NCBI RefSeq assembly: GCF_001418005.1
Contig: NZ_LIOL01000010.1
Coordinates: 62,001 to 126,000, forward strand
DNA from: Chelatococcus sambhunathii
Lineage (GTDB): Bacteria > Pseudomonadota > Alphaproteobacteria > Rhizobiales > Beijerinckiaceae
Length of the DNA stretch: 64,000 nt
Reading direction: 5' to 3'
Both the position numbers and the translations under genes were made by a program. Positions 53,844-61,934 of the stretch are shown in pieces. The notes beneath the pieces are model-generated. The model saw nothing but the letters and a program-made list of their open reading frames with translations, ran no database searches and had not been told where the DNA came from. Numbering within the stretch: the stretch's first letter is position 1; every line of letters starts with the position of its first letter.

Positions 53844-53858
53844 GCAAGCCCCGTGCCA
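53844..53858 (-). promoter_or_regulatory. Sigma-54 (RpoN) promoter of the urea/urease operon
   Basis: On the minus strand the sequence TGGCACGGGGCTTGC matches the -24/-12 consensus TGGCAC-N5-TTGC at every conserved position. Its placement, about 45 bases before the urtA ATG, gives a plausible leader. RpoN promoters need an activator such as NtrC, consistent with nitrogen-limited expression of urea uptake. An NtrC site upstream was not clearly seen. Confidence 0.8.
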
Positions 53859-54030
53859 GCCGCGCCGGCGGCGCGCAGGCTGCAGGCGGGGCCCGATCGA
53901 CAAACGCGCTGATGATTTTTTGGGCAGAGCGATGCCCGTTTGCTGCGCGCCCGTGCGTCCGGCAGTTGCAGCAACCGGGGTGTGGGCATCTTTCCTGCGC
54001 GGGGGGAGGTGGCGCATCCTTCTCCGGTGC

Positions 54031-57000
54031 TCAGTGAAAATCGCGCGACTTGGGCAGGATGCGCACGTTGCGCGGATGGCCCGCGGAGCGCGGATGTTGT
54101 GGATGGGCGGATTCGTCGGCGCGCGACAGCGTCGTGCGCGCCTCGTGCGCCTGCGACAGCGCGGCAAGGTCCTGCGAGCGGTCGTCCACCGCCTCGGCCA
54201 TGAGGTGGACGACGCCCTCCGGGCTCTTCTGCACCCGCCCGGCAACAAGGGCGAGCCGCGCGCTCATGACCTGCCGGCGGAAGCGCTCGAAGCGCCGCGT
54301 CCACAGGACGACGTTGGTGATGCCCGTCTCGTCCTCCAGCGTCATGAAGATGGCGTTGCCCTTGCCGGGGCGCTGGCGCACCAGCACGACGCCGGCGACC
54401 TTGGCGAAAGCGCCGTCCGGCAGGGCCGCGATCTCGGCCGTGGTCCTGACGCCCTTGCGCCGGAAGCCCTCGCGCAGGAAGGCCATGGGGTGAGCCTTCA
54501 GCGACAGGTGCAGCATCTGGTAATCGGCCACCACATGTTCCGACAGCGGCATGGCCGGCAGGGCGGCATCGGTTTCGTCCGCCAGTTCGCGTGCCGCGGC
54601 GGCGGCGAAGAGCGGCAGGGGCGCGTCGTCGGGCAGGCGGCGCACGGCCCACAGGGCCTCCCGCCGGTCGAGCCCGATGGAGCGGAAGGCATCGGCATCG
54701 GCGAGGATCTTCAGGGCTCGCTGCGGCAGGCGGGCGCGCTTCCACAGAGCTTCGACGCTGTCGTAGCCGACCCCGCGCGCGGCCAGGAGCGCCTTCGACC
54801 AGTCCGCGCTGAAACCGTCCACTTGGCGAAACCCCAACCGCAGAGCGAGCGCGCCGTCCGGGCGTTTCTCGAGCGTGTTGTCGTGGACGCTTGCGTTGAT
54901 GTCGACGTTGCGCACCTCGACACCGTGTTCGCGCGCATCGCGTACGATCTGCGCCGGGGCATAGAAGCCCATGGGCTGGGAATTGAGCAAAGCGCAGGCG
55001 AAGACGGCCGGGTGGTGGCATTTGATCCAGGCCGAGATGTAGACGAGCTTGGCGAAGGAGGCGGCGTGGCTCTCGGGAAAGCCGTATTCGCCGAAGCCCT
55101 TGATCTGGTTGAAGCAGCGCTCGGCGAAGGCGCGCTCGTAGCCGCGCGCCACCATGCCCTCGACCATCTTCTTCTCGAAGGTATGGATGGTGCCGACATG
55201 GCGGAAGGTGGCCATGGCGCGGCGCAGGCCGTTCGCCTCTTCGGGCGTGAAGCCGGCCGCCACCATGGCGATCTTCATGGCCTGCTCCTGAAAGAGGGGC
55301 ACGCCGAGGGTGCGGCCGAGCACCTGTCTCAGTTCGTCCGGCGGGCCATGTTCTGGCGAGGGAGCGGGATAGGTGACCTCCTCCTCGCCGTTCCGCCGGC
55401 GCAGGTAGGGATGCACCATGTCGCCCTGGATGGGGCCGGGGCGCACGATGGCGACCTGGATGACGAGGTCGTAGAATTTCCTCGGCTTGAGGCGCGGCAG
55501 CATGTTGATCTGCGCCCGGCTCTCCACCTGGAAGACGCCGATGGAATCGCCCTTGCAGAGCATGTCGTAGACGGCGGGATCCTCCCTCGGCACGGCGGCG
55601 AGATCGAGGTCGAGGCCGCAGTGGCTGCGCAGGAGATCGAAGGCCTTGCGGATGCAGGTGAGCATGCCGAGGCCGAGCACGTCGACCTTCATGAGGCGGA
55701 CGGCGTCGATGTCGTCCTTATCCCACTCAATGAAGGTGCGCTCGTCCATGGCGGCATTGCCGATAGGCACCGTCTCGTCGAGACGGGAGCGCATCAGCAC
55801 GAAGCCGCCGACATGCTGGGAGAGATGGCGGGGAAAGCCGAGGAGTTGCGTCGCAAGGTCGACCGCGCGGCGGATCACCGGGTTCTTCGGGTCGAGCCCA
55901 GCCTCGCGGATGTGCTTGTCGGCAATGGGCGCGCCCCAGCTCCCCCAGACCGTGCCGGCGAGGCGGGCGGTCACGTCCTCCGTCAGGCCGAGCGCCTTGC
56001 CCACCTCGCGGATGGCGCTGCGCGGGCGGTAGCTGATGACGGTGGCGGCGATGCCGGCGTGGTCGCGGCCGTAGCGCTCGTAGATGTGCTGGATCACCTC
56101 CTCGCGCCGCTCGTGCTCGAAGTCGACGTCGATGTCCGGTGGCTCGCGCCGCTCGCTGGAGATGAAGCGGGCGAAGAGGAGGTCGTTATCCTCCGGGTCG
56201 ACGGCGGTGATGCCGAGCACGTAGCAAACGGCGGAATTAGCGGCCGAGCCGCGCCCCTGGCAGAGGATGCCATGATCCTCCGCATAGCGCACGATGTCGC
56301 GGATGGTGAGGAAGTAGCGCGCATAATCGAGTTCGGCGATGAGGGCGAGTTCCTCCCGCAGGAGCTTCTCCACCTTCTGCGATATCCCCTGCGGATAACG
56401 CAAGGCGGCGCAGCGCCAGGTCAGCTCCTCGAGCCAGTCCTGTGGGGTCCTGCCGGGCGGCACCGGCTCCTCCGGATAGTCGTATTTCAGTTCGGAGAGC
56501 GAAAAGTCGATACGGTCGAGGACCTGCAGCGTTTCGCCGATCGCCTCAGGCGCATCGCGGAAGAGCCGCGCCATCTCCTGCGGGGGCTTCAGGTGCCGCT
56601 CGGCATTGGCGGCCAGGAGGCGCCCGGCCGTGTGGATGGTGACGCCCTCGCGGATGCAGGTCAGCACGTCCTGCAGCGGACGCTGGGCGGGTTCGTGATA
56701 GAGCACGTCGTTGACGGCGAGGAGCGGCACATCGGCCCGGGCCGCGATCGCTTTCAGCCCGGCGAGGTCGCGCCGGTCGCTGCCGCCATGGGCCATGGCG
56801 GCAGCGAGCCAGGTGGCGCCCGGAGCGGCTTCCTTCAGTTCGCGGAGGATGTCGAGGGACATGCCCTCGGGCTGGCCGGGCATGACGATGAGGAGGAGGT
56901 TCCGCGCATCGGCCACGAGATCGGCGCGGGTGAGGATGCACTCGCCCTTGTCCGCTTTCAGCTTGCCCATGGTGAGGAGGCGGCACAGGCGCCCCCAGCC

Positions 57001-57315
57001 GGTGCGGTTCACCGGATAGGCGAGGATGTCGGGCGTGTCGTCGGCGAAGACGAGGCGGGCACCGACGACGACCCTGAAGGGAGGCAGCGTCTTGCCCTGT
57101 TCCTGCAGAAGCGTCCTGATCTCCTCGAGCGCCGAATGGGCCCGCACCACGCCGGCGACCGTGTTACGGTCGGCGATGCCGATGCCGGCAAGGCCGAGGA
57201 GGAGCGCCTGCTTGACGAGGTCCCCGGCCTTGGAGCCGCCGCGCAGGAAGGAGAAATTGGTGGTGACAGCAAGCTCGGCATAGGCTGCCGCCGGCATTGG
57301 GGCATGAGCGCTCAT
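54031..57315 (-). CDS. dnaE2: Error-prone DNA polymerase DnaE2
   Basis: A 1094-residue C-family polymerase. The PHP domain starts YAELAVTTNFSFLRGGSKAGDLVKQALLLGLAGIGIADRNTVAGVVRAH, the DnaE2 hallmark. The catalytic aspartates are in PPDIDVDFEHERREEVIQHIYERYGR (near 395) and further on. The C-terminal OB domain has VVLVRQRPGKGNAIFMTLEDETGITNVVLW, and the end matches RIRPKSRDFH-type DnaE2 tails (VRILPKSRDFH). It carries out mutagenic lesion bypass in the SOS response together with ImuA and ImuB. The start overlaps the imuB stop by 4 bases. Confidence 0.97.
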   Translation of the reverse strand: MSAHAPMPAAAYAELAVTTNFSFLRGGSKAGDLVKQALLLGLAGIGIADRNTVAGVVRAHSALEEIRTLLQEQGKTLPPFRVVVGARLVFADDTPDILAYPVNRTGWGRLCRLLTMGKLKADKGECILTRADLVADARNLLLIVMPGQPEGMSLDILRELKEAAPGATWLAAAMAHGGSDRRDLAGLKAIAARADVPLLAVNDVLYHEPAQRPLQDVLTCIREGVTIHTAGRLLAANAERHLKPPQEMARLFRDAPEAIGETLQVLDRIDFSLSELKYDYPEEPVPPGRTPQDWLEELTWRCAALRYPQGISQKVEKLLREELALIAELDYARYFLTIRDIVRYAEDHGILCQGRGSAANSAVCYVLGITAVDPEDNDLLFARFISSERREPPDIDVDFEHERREEVIQHIYERYGRDHAGIAATVISYRPRSAIREVGKALGLTEDVTARLAGTVWGSWGAPIADKHIREAGLDPKNPVIRRAVDLATQLLGFPRHLSQHVGGFVLMRSRLDETVPIGNAAMDERTFIEWDKDDIDAVRLMKVDVLGLGMLTCIRKAFDLLRSHCGLDLDLAAVPREDPAVYDMLCKGDSIGVFQVESRAQINMLPRLKPRKFYDLVIQVAIVRPGPIQGDMVHPYLRRRNGEEEVTYPAPSPEHGPPDELRQVLGRTLGVPLFQEQAMKIAMVAAGFTPEEANGLRRAMATFRHVGTIHTFEKKMVEGMVARGYERAFAERCFNQIKGFGEYGFPESHAASFAKLVYISAWIKCHHPAVFACALLNSQPMGFYAPAQIVRDAREHGVEVRNVDINASVHDNTLEKRPDGALALRLGFRQVDGFSADWSKALLAARGVGYDSVEALWKRARLPQRALKILADADAFRSIGLDRREALWAVRRLPDDAPLPLFAAAAARELADETDAALPAMPLSEHVVADYQMLHLSLKAHPMAFLREGFRRKGVRTTAEIAALPDGAFAKVAGVVLVRQRPGKGNAIFMTLEDETGITNVVLWTRRFERFRRQVMSARLALVAGRVQKSPEGVVHLMAEAVDDRSQDLAALSQAHEARTTLSRADESAHPQHPRSAGHPRNVRILPKSRDFH

Positions 57316-58898
57316 GCGAAGATCCCGTGCAGGAACCAGCGCGGGGCGGGCGCTTCGCCGAAGAGGCCCTGGCGGAAGACCCAGAAGCGCCGTCCCCTCG
57401 CATCCTCGACGCGGTAGTAGTCGCGCGTCGGCTCCTCACCCGCCTCGTCGCGCCACCATTCGGGCGCGATCCGCTCCGGTCCCTCGGCGCGGGCGATCTC
57501 GTGCAGCACGCGCCGCCAGCGGAAGCGCAGCGGCGGCCCGTCCGGCACCTCGGCGAGCGCCTCGATGGGCTGTGGCGGATCGAAGAGATGGACCGGCCGC
57601 GCCGGGGGATCGGCCGGCCGCTCGACGGGCCAGCCGCAAGGTGGCGCCGTCCCGTCGTCGTCGAGAGCCGCCGGCACCATGCGCACGGCCCTTTCGGGAA
57701 TATGCGTGTCGACGAAGGCCGGGCGGAGGACGGCCGCGGCGCCGAAGCGGGCACCGAGCCGATCGACGAGGGCGGCGACCTCCTCGTCCTCGACCGTTCG
57801 CCCGTCGAGGCTGACCTGGCTCTCGCCGAGCGGCTCGCAGGCCGTGACGGCAAGGCGCAGCAGGTCGAAGCCGAAGCCGGGGTCGAGGGGATCGGCGAGC
57901 GCCGCGAGCCGCTCCCGGAACAGGCGCATGACGACGGCCGCGTCGCGCGCCGGCCGGCCGGTGGCGACCGCAAGGCGCGTGACCCGCCCGTCGGCGCGGA
58001 AGAAGGCGGCCTCGAAGCGCCGTCCGCCCTCGCCGCGCTCCGCGAGGATGCGGCCGGCGCGGTGGGCGAGCCCGGCGAGGGCGGCGTCGATGTCCTCCTC
58101 GCGGGCCACGGGCTCGGCGAAGCGCCGCTCGACGAGGCAGGGTGGCAGCGGCCGGCGCGGCGAGATGCCGATGTCCTCCTGGCCCAGGATGCGCGCGAGA
58201 CGGACCGGCAGGTCCGCGCCGAAGCGGGTGGCAAGCGGCGCGCGCGGGCGCTCCGCCAGGTCGCCCACGGTCTTCAGCCCCGCCCGGGTGAGGGCGAGCA
58301 GTACTTCCGGCGAGACGCCGAGCGCGGCCGCCGGCAGCGGCCGCACCGCCATCTCCTCCTCGCCGGGCGGGACGATGTCGTGCCGCCCGAGCGCCTTGCG
58401 GCCGAAGCGGGCGAGCGCCGCTGCCGCCTGGGGCGTGCCGGCGACGCTGCCCCGCACGGTCAGTCCACCGCGGGCGAGGCCCTGCATCACCGTCCGGCGC
58501 AGGCCGGCCTCGCCGGCGAAGAGATGGACGCAGCCGGTGATGTCGAGCACGAGGCCGTCGGGCTCCTCGACGGTGACGAGCGGCGTATAGCGGTCGCACC
58601 AGTCGGCGAGGCGGGCGAGCAGGGCGGCATCGGCCGCGCGGTCCATGTCCACCGCGACGAGATGGGGAATGCGGGCGCGCGCATCAGCCAGGGTGAGGCC
58701 GGGGGTGAGGCCGAGCAAGAACCCCTGCCGGTCGACGGCGGCAAGGCGCAGCGCGCTCGAGACCTTCTCGACGAGGACGAGCGGCGCCTCAGCCTGTGCG
58801 GGCGAGGGGGGCGAGGTCCGGCGCTGCCGGTCGGCCGGCAGGAAGGGGAACCACAGGGCGAGATAGCGGCGCGGGCTCGCGGAAGAGACGGTGCTCAC
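57312..58898 (-). CDS. imuB: ImuB, Y-family polymerase-like SOS protein
   Basis: A 528-residue protein of the DinB-like family. It starts (GTG) with STVSSASPRRYLALWFPFLPADRQRR, the ImuB start. Later it has LALVEKV-type LVLVEKVSSALRLAAVDR, GMALADARA-like PGLTLADARARIPHL, VTVEEPDGLVLDITGCVHLFAGE, and a C-terminal RDYYRVEDARGRRFWVFRQGLFGE...RWFLHGIFA typical of the family. ImuB is thought to lack polymerase activity and to recruit DnaE2 to the beta clamp. The GTG start is used because no ATG lies near the conserved N-terminus; it would overlap the imuA 3' end by about 110 bases. Confidence 0.92.
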   Translation of the reverse strand: MSTVSSASPRRYLALWFPFLPADRQRRTSPPSPAQAEAPLVLVEKVSSALRLAAVDRQGFLLGLTPGLTLADARARIPHLVAVDMDRAADAALLARLADWCDRYTPLVTVEEPDGLVLDITGCVHLFAGEAGLRRTVMQGLARGGLTVRGSVAGTPQAAAALARFGRKALGRHDIVPPGEEEMAVRPLPAAALGVSPEVLLALTRAGLKTVGDLAERPRAPLATRFGADLPVRLARILGQEDIGISPRRPLPPCLVERRFAEPVAREEDIDAALAGLAHRAGRILAERGEGGRRFEAAFFRADGRVTRLAVATGRPARDAAVVMRLFRERLAALADPLDPGFGFDLLRLAVTACEPLGESQVSLDGRTVEDEEVAALVDRLGARFGAAAVLRPAFVDTHIPERAVRMVPAALDDDGTAPPCGWPVERPADPPARPVHLFDPPQPIEALAEVPDGPPLRFRWRRVLHEIARAEGPERIAPEWWRDEAGEEPTRDYYRVEDARGRRFWVFRQGLFGEAPAPRWFLHGIFA

Positions 58899-59580
58899 GG
58901 TGCCACTCCAGGCGCCAGCGGCGGCCCTCAAGGCCGGCGCGATGGCGCAGCAAGGTGATGTCGAAGGCGGGATGGCCGGGGGCGTTGGCGGCCAGCGGCC
59001 GGGACGGGGCGGCGGCGGCCGACCAGCGTGTCGCCGCCGCGCTCGGCCGGGGCGTCGCCGCGATGCGCAGCAGAAGGGCGGGAACACCGGATTGCTCGGC
59101 CGCGAGCGCGAGGCGGCGGCTCGCCGTCAGGTCGAGGGATTTCGGGTCGCCCCACGGCTCGATGACGACGGCGCCGAGCGCCGGGCAGCGCAAGGCCTCC
59201 GCCCCCGCCTGCAGCACGCAGGTGGCATCGGGCCCCGTCACCACGACGAGCAGGCCCGGGTCGAGCCCGAGGGCGGCAAGGCCCGGCGCGTGAAGCGCGC
59301 CGGTTTCCGCCACGGAAAAACCCTGCCGCACCCAGACCACGCGGCGGTCATCCGCCGCGGCTCGCGCCGCAAGGGCGGCGGCAAGACCGGCAGCGGCGCC
59401 GGCATCCGCCTCCTCGTGCGCGAAGATCTCGTGCACCGCGGCCCGGAGGAAGCCGCCGCCCAGCAGCCCATCCACGGCCGGCGCCCCGCATGTGAAGCGC
59501 CGGCCTGTTTCGGAAGCCGCCGGTTCGATCGCGGCAATGCTCCGCCGCAGCGCCTGCAATGTATCCTGCACCGCGCTCAT
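58789..59580 (-). CDS. imuA: ImuA, RecA-like SOS protein
   Basis: A 263-residue RecA-like protein. It starts MSAVQDTLQALRRSIAAIEPAA and has GLLGGGFLRAAVHEIFA, VVWVRQGFSVAETGALHAPGLAALGLDPGLLVVVTGPDATCVLQAGAEALRCPALGAVVIEPWGDPKSLDLTASRRLALAAEQSG, diagnostic of alphaproteobacterial ImuA. The C-terminal 35 residues overlap the start of imuB in another frame. With ImuB and DnaE2 it forms the mutasome. A LexA box lies 8-22 bases upstream of the ATG. Confidence 0.93.
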   Translation of the reverse strand: MSAVQDTLQALRRSIAAIEPAASETGRRFTCGAPAVDGLLGGGFLRAAVHEIFAHEEADAGAAAGLAAALAARAAADDRRVVWVRQGFSVAETGALHAPGLAALGLDPGLLVVVTGPDATCVLQAGAEALRCPALGAVVIEPWGDPKSLDLTASRRLALAAEQSGVPALLLRIAATPRPSAAATRWSAAAAPSRPLAANAPGHPAFDITLLRHRAGLEGRRWRLEWHREHRLFREPAPLSRPVVPLPAGRPAAPDLAPLARTG

Positions 59581-59587
59581 GATTTTT

Positions 59588-59602
59588 GTTCCTGTTTCGT
59601 TC
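59588..59602. promoter_or_regulatory. LexA (SOS) box of the imuA-imuB-dnaE2 operon
   Basis: GTTCCTGTTTCGTTC is a perfect GTTC-N7-GTTC direct repeat, the alphaproteobacterial LexA operator. It is 8 bases upstream of the imuA start codon, so LexA binding would overlap the promoter or early leader. The whole three-gene operon should be induced by DNA damage. Confidence 0.85.
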
Positions 59603-59754
59603 TATAACGACTCAGGAGAACGCGAGAGTCAATGCCGGGCCCGCGAGCGCCGTCAGTGGACAGCCGGCATGAGCGGCCGTACCTGGCGGCGGCCGTTCAT
59701 GCCGCCGCCAGCAGATGTCCGATGGCGAAAGGGAAATGAGAGTGGGGATGCTCT

Positions 59755-60471
59755 TCAGCGGAAGAGGGAATCGACGTCGTCCTGCGACACGACGTTCATG
59801 TCGCCGGCGAGCGGCGGCCCGTTGAGCAAGGCCTCGTCGCCCTTCTCCTCCTCTTCCTCCACCTCGGCCTCGGCAAGGCTCGAGAGGCTGTCCGGCCCGC
59901 CCCAGATTTCCATCATGCTGGCGACACGCTCCTCGATGAACTTGAGCGTGCCGACCACCTTGCCGATGCGCTGGCCGGTGAGATCCTGGAAGTTGCAGGC
60001 CTCGAAGATGCGGATAACCTGCTCGTAGATGTGGTTGGCGAGTTCCTGCTGCTCGCCCGTGAGCTGCTCCATCAGCACGCCTGTGGCGTCGTTGATGGCC
60101 TCCGCCGAGGAGAGGATCGTCTCCGTGGCGCTCTCGGTGTCCGAGACGACGGCGTCGAGCTCGTCTGTCACGCGGCTCTTCTGCTCGCCGCGCAGACCCT
60201 TGGCATGAAGTGTCGCGAGCTCCAGCTTCGTCCTCTGGATGCTGCGCTGGATGGCGTCGACATCCTGCCAAAAGGCGCCACCTTCCGAGATCTGACCGAT
60301 TCGCTCGTCGCGGCTGTTGATGGCTTCGACCAGAGTGCGCAACTCGGCGAGCTGCTGCGTGATCTGTTCGAGCTGCGCCGACACCGCCGGGCTCCCCATG
60401 AGTGTGTCGCCGAAACCGGTCTCGACCATGGATTCGATGCGAAACGGCCGATGGCCCGCAGTCATCGGCAC
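59755..60471 (-). CDS. cheZ: Chemotaxis protein phosphatase CheZ
   Basis: A 238-residue protein, mostly helical coiled coil. The catalytic segment RIFEACNFQDLTGQRIGKVVGTLKFIEERVASM (about 148-181) retains the Asp and Gln needed for CheY-P hydrolysis. The acidic linker (EAEVEEEEEKGDE) leads to the C-terminal peptide SQDDVDSLFR, which resembles the CheY-binding tail of CheZ. It is divergent from cheY with 168 bases between the starts. The start MPMTAGHRPF could be shortened to later ATGs at residue 15 or 25. Confidence 0.92.
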   Translation of the reverse strand: MPMTAGHRPFRIESMVETGFGDTLMGSPAVSAQLEQITQQLAELRTLVEAINSRDERIGQISEGGAFWQDVDAIQRSIQRTKLELATLHAKGLRGEQKSRVTDELDAVVSDTESATETILSSAEAINDATGVLMEQLTGEQQELANHIYEQVIRIFEACNFQDLTGQRIGKVVGTLKFIEERVASMMEIWGGPDSLSSLAEAEVEEEEEKGDEALLNGPPLAGDMNVVSQDDVDSLFR

Positions 60472-60553
60472 CTCCCTTTTTAAGGATTGGTCAATTCAGG
60501 GCGTTACTATACGTGCTCGGCTTCAACCAAGGCAAACGGTCCGGCTTCCGTCA

Positions 60554-60581
60554 TGCAAGCTTCGTGCAAGTTTTCTGCAAG
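60554..60581. repeat. Three TGCAAG repeats phased at 11 bases in the cheZ-cheY intergenic region
   Basis: TGCAAG begins at 60554, 60565 and 60576, exactly 11 bases apart, all in the same orientation, about 60-86 bases before the cheY start. One-turn spacing puts all sites on one helix face. This is the pattern bound by OmpR/PhoB-type regulators; FtcR, encoded 2 kb away, is a member of that structural group. A control site for cheY and/or cheZ is likely. Confidence 0.65.
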
Positions 60582-60639
60582 AGTCTCCGCGCAGCGAAAT
60601 GCGCCCCTGTCAACAAAGTGCAAAGCGGTGGAGTGAACT

Positions 60640-61026
60640 ATGGCGCTTGATCTTTCGATGCCGATCCTCGTGGTCGACGATTATAAGACCATGGTTCGCA
60701 TCATCCGCAACCTGTTGAAACAGCTCGGCTTTCAGGATGTCGACGAGGCGGCCGACGGCACCGAGGCCTTCGCCAAGATGAAGGAGCGCGACTATGGTCT
60801 CGTCATCAGCGACTGGAACATGGAGCCGATGACTGGCTACGAACTGCTCAAGCAGGTCCGCGCCGACGAGAAGCTCGCCCACACGCCCTTCATCATGGTG
60901 ACCGCCGAGGCGAAGTCCGAGAACGTCGTCGCTGCCAAGAAGGCCGGCGTCAACAACTACATCATCAAGCCGTTCAATGCGCAGACACTGAAAGGCAAGA
61001 TCGAGGCGGTCTTCGCTGAGCAGTAA
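60640..61026 (+). CDS. cheY: Chemotaxis response regulator CheY
   Basis: A 128-residue stand-alone receiver domain. Active-site residues are all present: PILVVDDYKTMVRIIRNLLKQLGF (acidic pair near 11-12), LVISDWNMEPMTGYELLKQVR (phosphorylated Asp near 56), FIMVTAEA (Thr), YIIKPFNAQTLKGKI (Lys). It signals to the flagellar switch when phosphorylated by CheA. It is divergent from cheZ and is followed by a strong terminator hairpin, so it is monocistronic. A GTGGAGTG ribosome-binding region precedes the ATG. Confidence 0.96.
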   Translation: MALDLSMPILVVDDYKTMVRIIRNLLKQLGFQDVDEAADGTEAFAKMKERDYGLVISDWNMEPMTGYELLKQVRADEKLAHTPFIMVTAEAKSENVVAAKKAGVNNYIIKPFNAQTLKGKIEAVFAEQ

Positions 61027-61054
61027 TCCTCTGCGCATTCGTTCGAATGGGCCT

Positions 61055-61099
61055 GTGGCGCACGCCCTGCCGGGGGCAGGGCGTGCCACTTTGTATTTT
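61055..61099 (+). terminator. Rho-independent terminator after cheY
   Basis: GTGGC-(gc)-ACGCCCTGCC pairs with GGCAGGGCGTGCCAC across a short G-rich loop (15 base pairs with a two-base bulge), followed by the T-rich stretch ttgtatttt. It lies 29 bases after the cheY stop. Confidence 0.8.
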
Positions 61100-61313
61100 A
61101 AGCGTGTAAATCCGATGGTTTCTGCTGGTCCGAGACGGTCTGGCAGGCTGCTGCCGGTCCGGCTTGTCTTGCCTGGCAGCAACTTTTAATATCAGAGACT
61201 TGTAGATGGGCGCGGCTCGACTTCGAGCGGATGCCCTCGACGATTGGGGGGCGGAAGTTGCGTCGTCCTGCGGCGTCTCGTTCCTGCTGGGCCTCCTCCT
61301 GCCGGGGGCCGGA

Positions 61314-61934
61314 ATGAATTCCGAGAACAGCATCGCTCAGCGCCTCCGGGCGGCCCGGCGCCGCGCGGGCTTTGCCAGTGCGGCTGCGGCGGCGCGGGCC
61401 TTCGGCTGGAGTGAGGTGACCTACCGCGCCCATGAGAACGGCTTGCGCGGCATTCGGTCTGCCGTTGCCGAGCATTATGCGGCGCGTCTCAACGTCAGTC
61501 TCGCCTGGCTCCTGACCGGGGAGGGCCGACATCCCCGGCGACACCATCTCGACATCGCCGGGGAGGTCGGCGACGGCGGCAGCGTCCGGCCCCGGCTGAG
61601 GGCGGGGCCGCCGCGTGCGGTTTTCAGCGTCGAGACGCCCGTCGCCATGTCGCCACAGGCCATAGGCTTCCGGATCGCCGGGACGGCGCTGCAGCCGCGC
61701 TACGATCCCGGCGACATCGTTGTCTGTGACCGAACGGGGGATAGTCCGCGTAACCTCATCGGTCGGGAAGCCGTCGTGATCACCAGCCAGGGCCGCGGCT
61801 ACCTGCGCATCGTGCGCAAGGTCATGCGCTCGGGCCTCGTCGATCTGCAGTCCGGCGACGGGCATGTGACGCGCGCCGTCCACGTCGCCTGGAGCGCGGC
61901 AGTCACATCGGTGGTGCGCTCCCGCCGGGGGTGA
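61314..61934 (+). CDS. Phage-type XRE repressor with degenerate S24 protease domain
   Basis: A 206-residue protein. An N-terminal XRE helix-turn-helix (about 6-62: IAQRLRAARRRAGFASAAAAARAFGWSEVTYRAHENGLRGI) is followed by an S24/LexA-like C-terminal domain (about 115-205). In S24 proteases the serine lies in a GDSMxP motif; here the equivalent is GTALQP (about 123-128), so the nucleophile is Ala, and the usual lysine region (YLRIVRKV) is also altered. Self-cleavage is not expected, so this is a constitutive or ligand-type repressor. ATG 61314 was preferred to ATG 61206 because it starts just before the helix-turn-helix. No other phage gene is nearby. Confidence 0.85.
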   Translation: MNSENSIAQRLRAARRRAGFASAAAAARAFGWSEVTYRAHENGLRGIRSAVAEHYAARLNVSLAWLLTGEGRHPRRHHLDIAGEVGDGGSVRPRLRAGPPRAVFSVETPVAMSPQAIGFRIAGTALQPRYDPGDIVVCDRTGDSPRNLIGREAVVITSQGRGYLRIVRKVMRSGLVDLQSGDGHVTRAVHVAWSAAVTSVVRSRRG

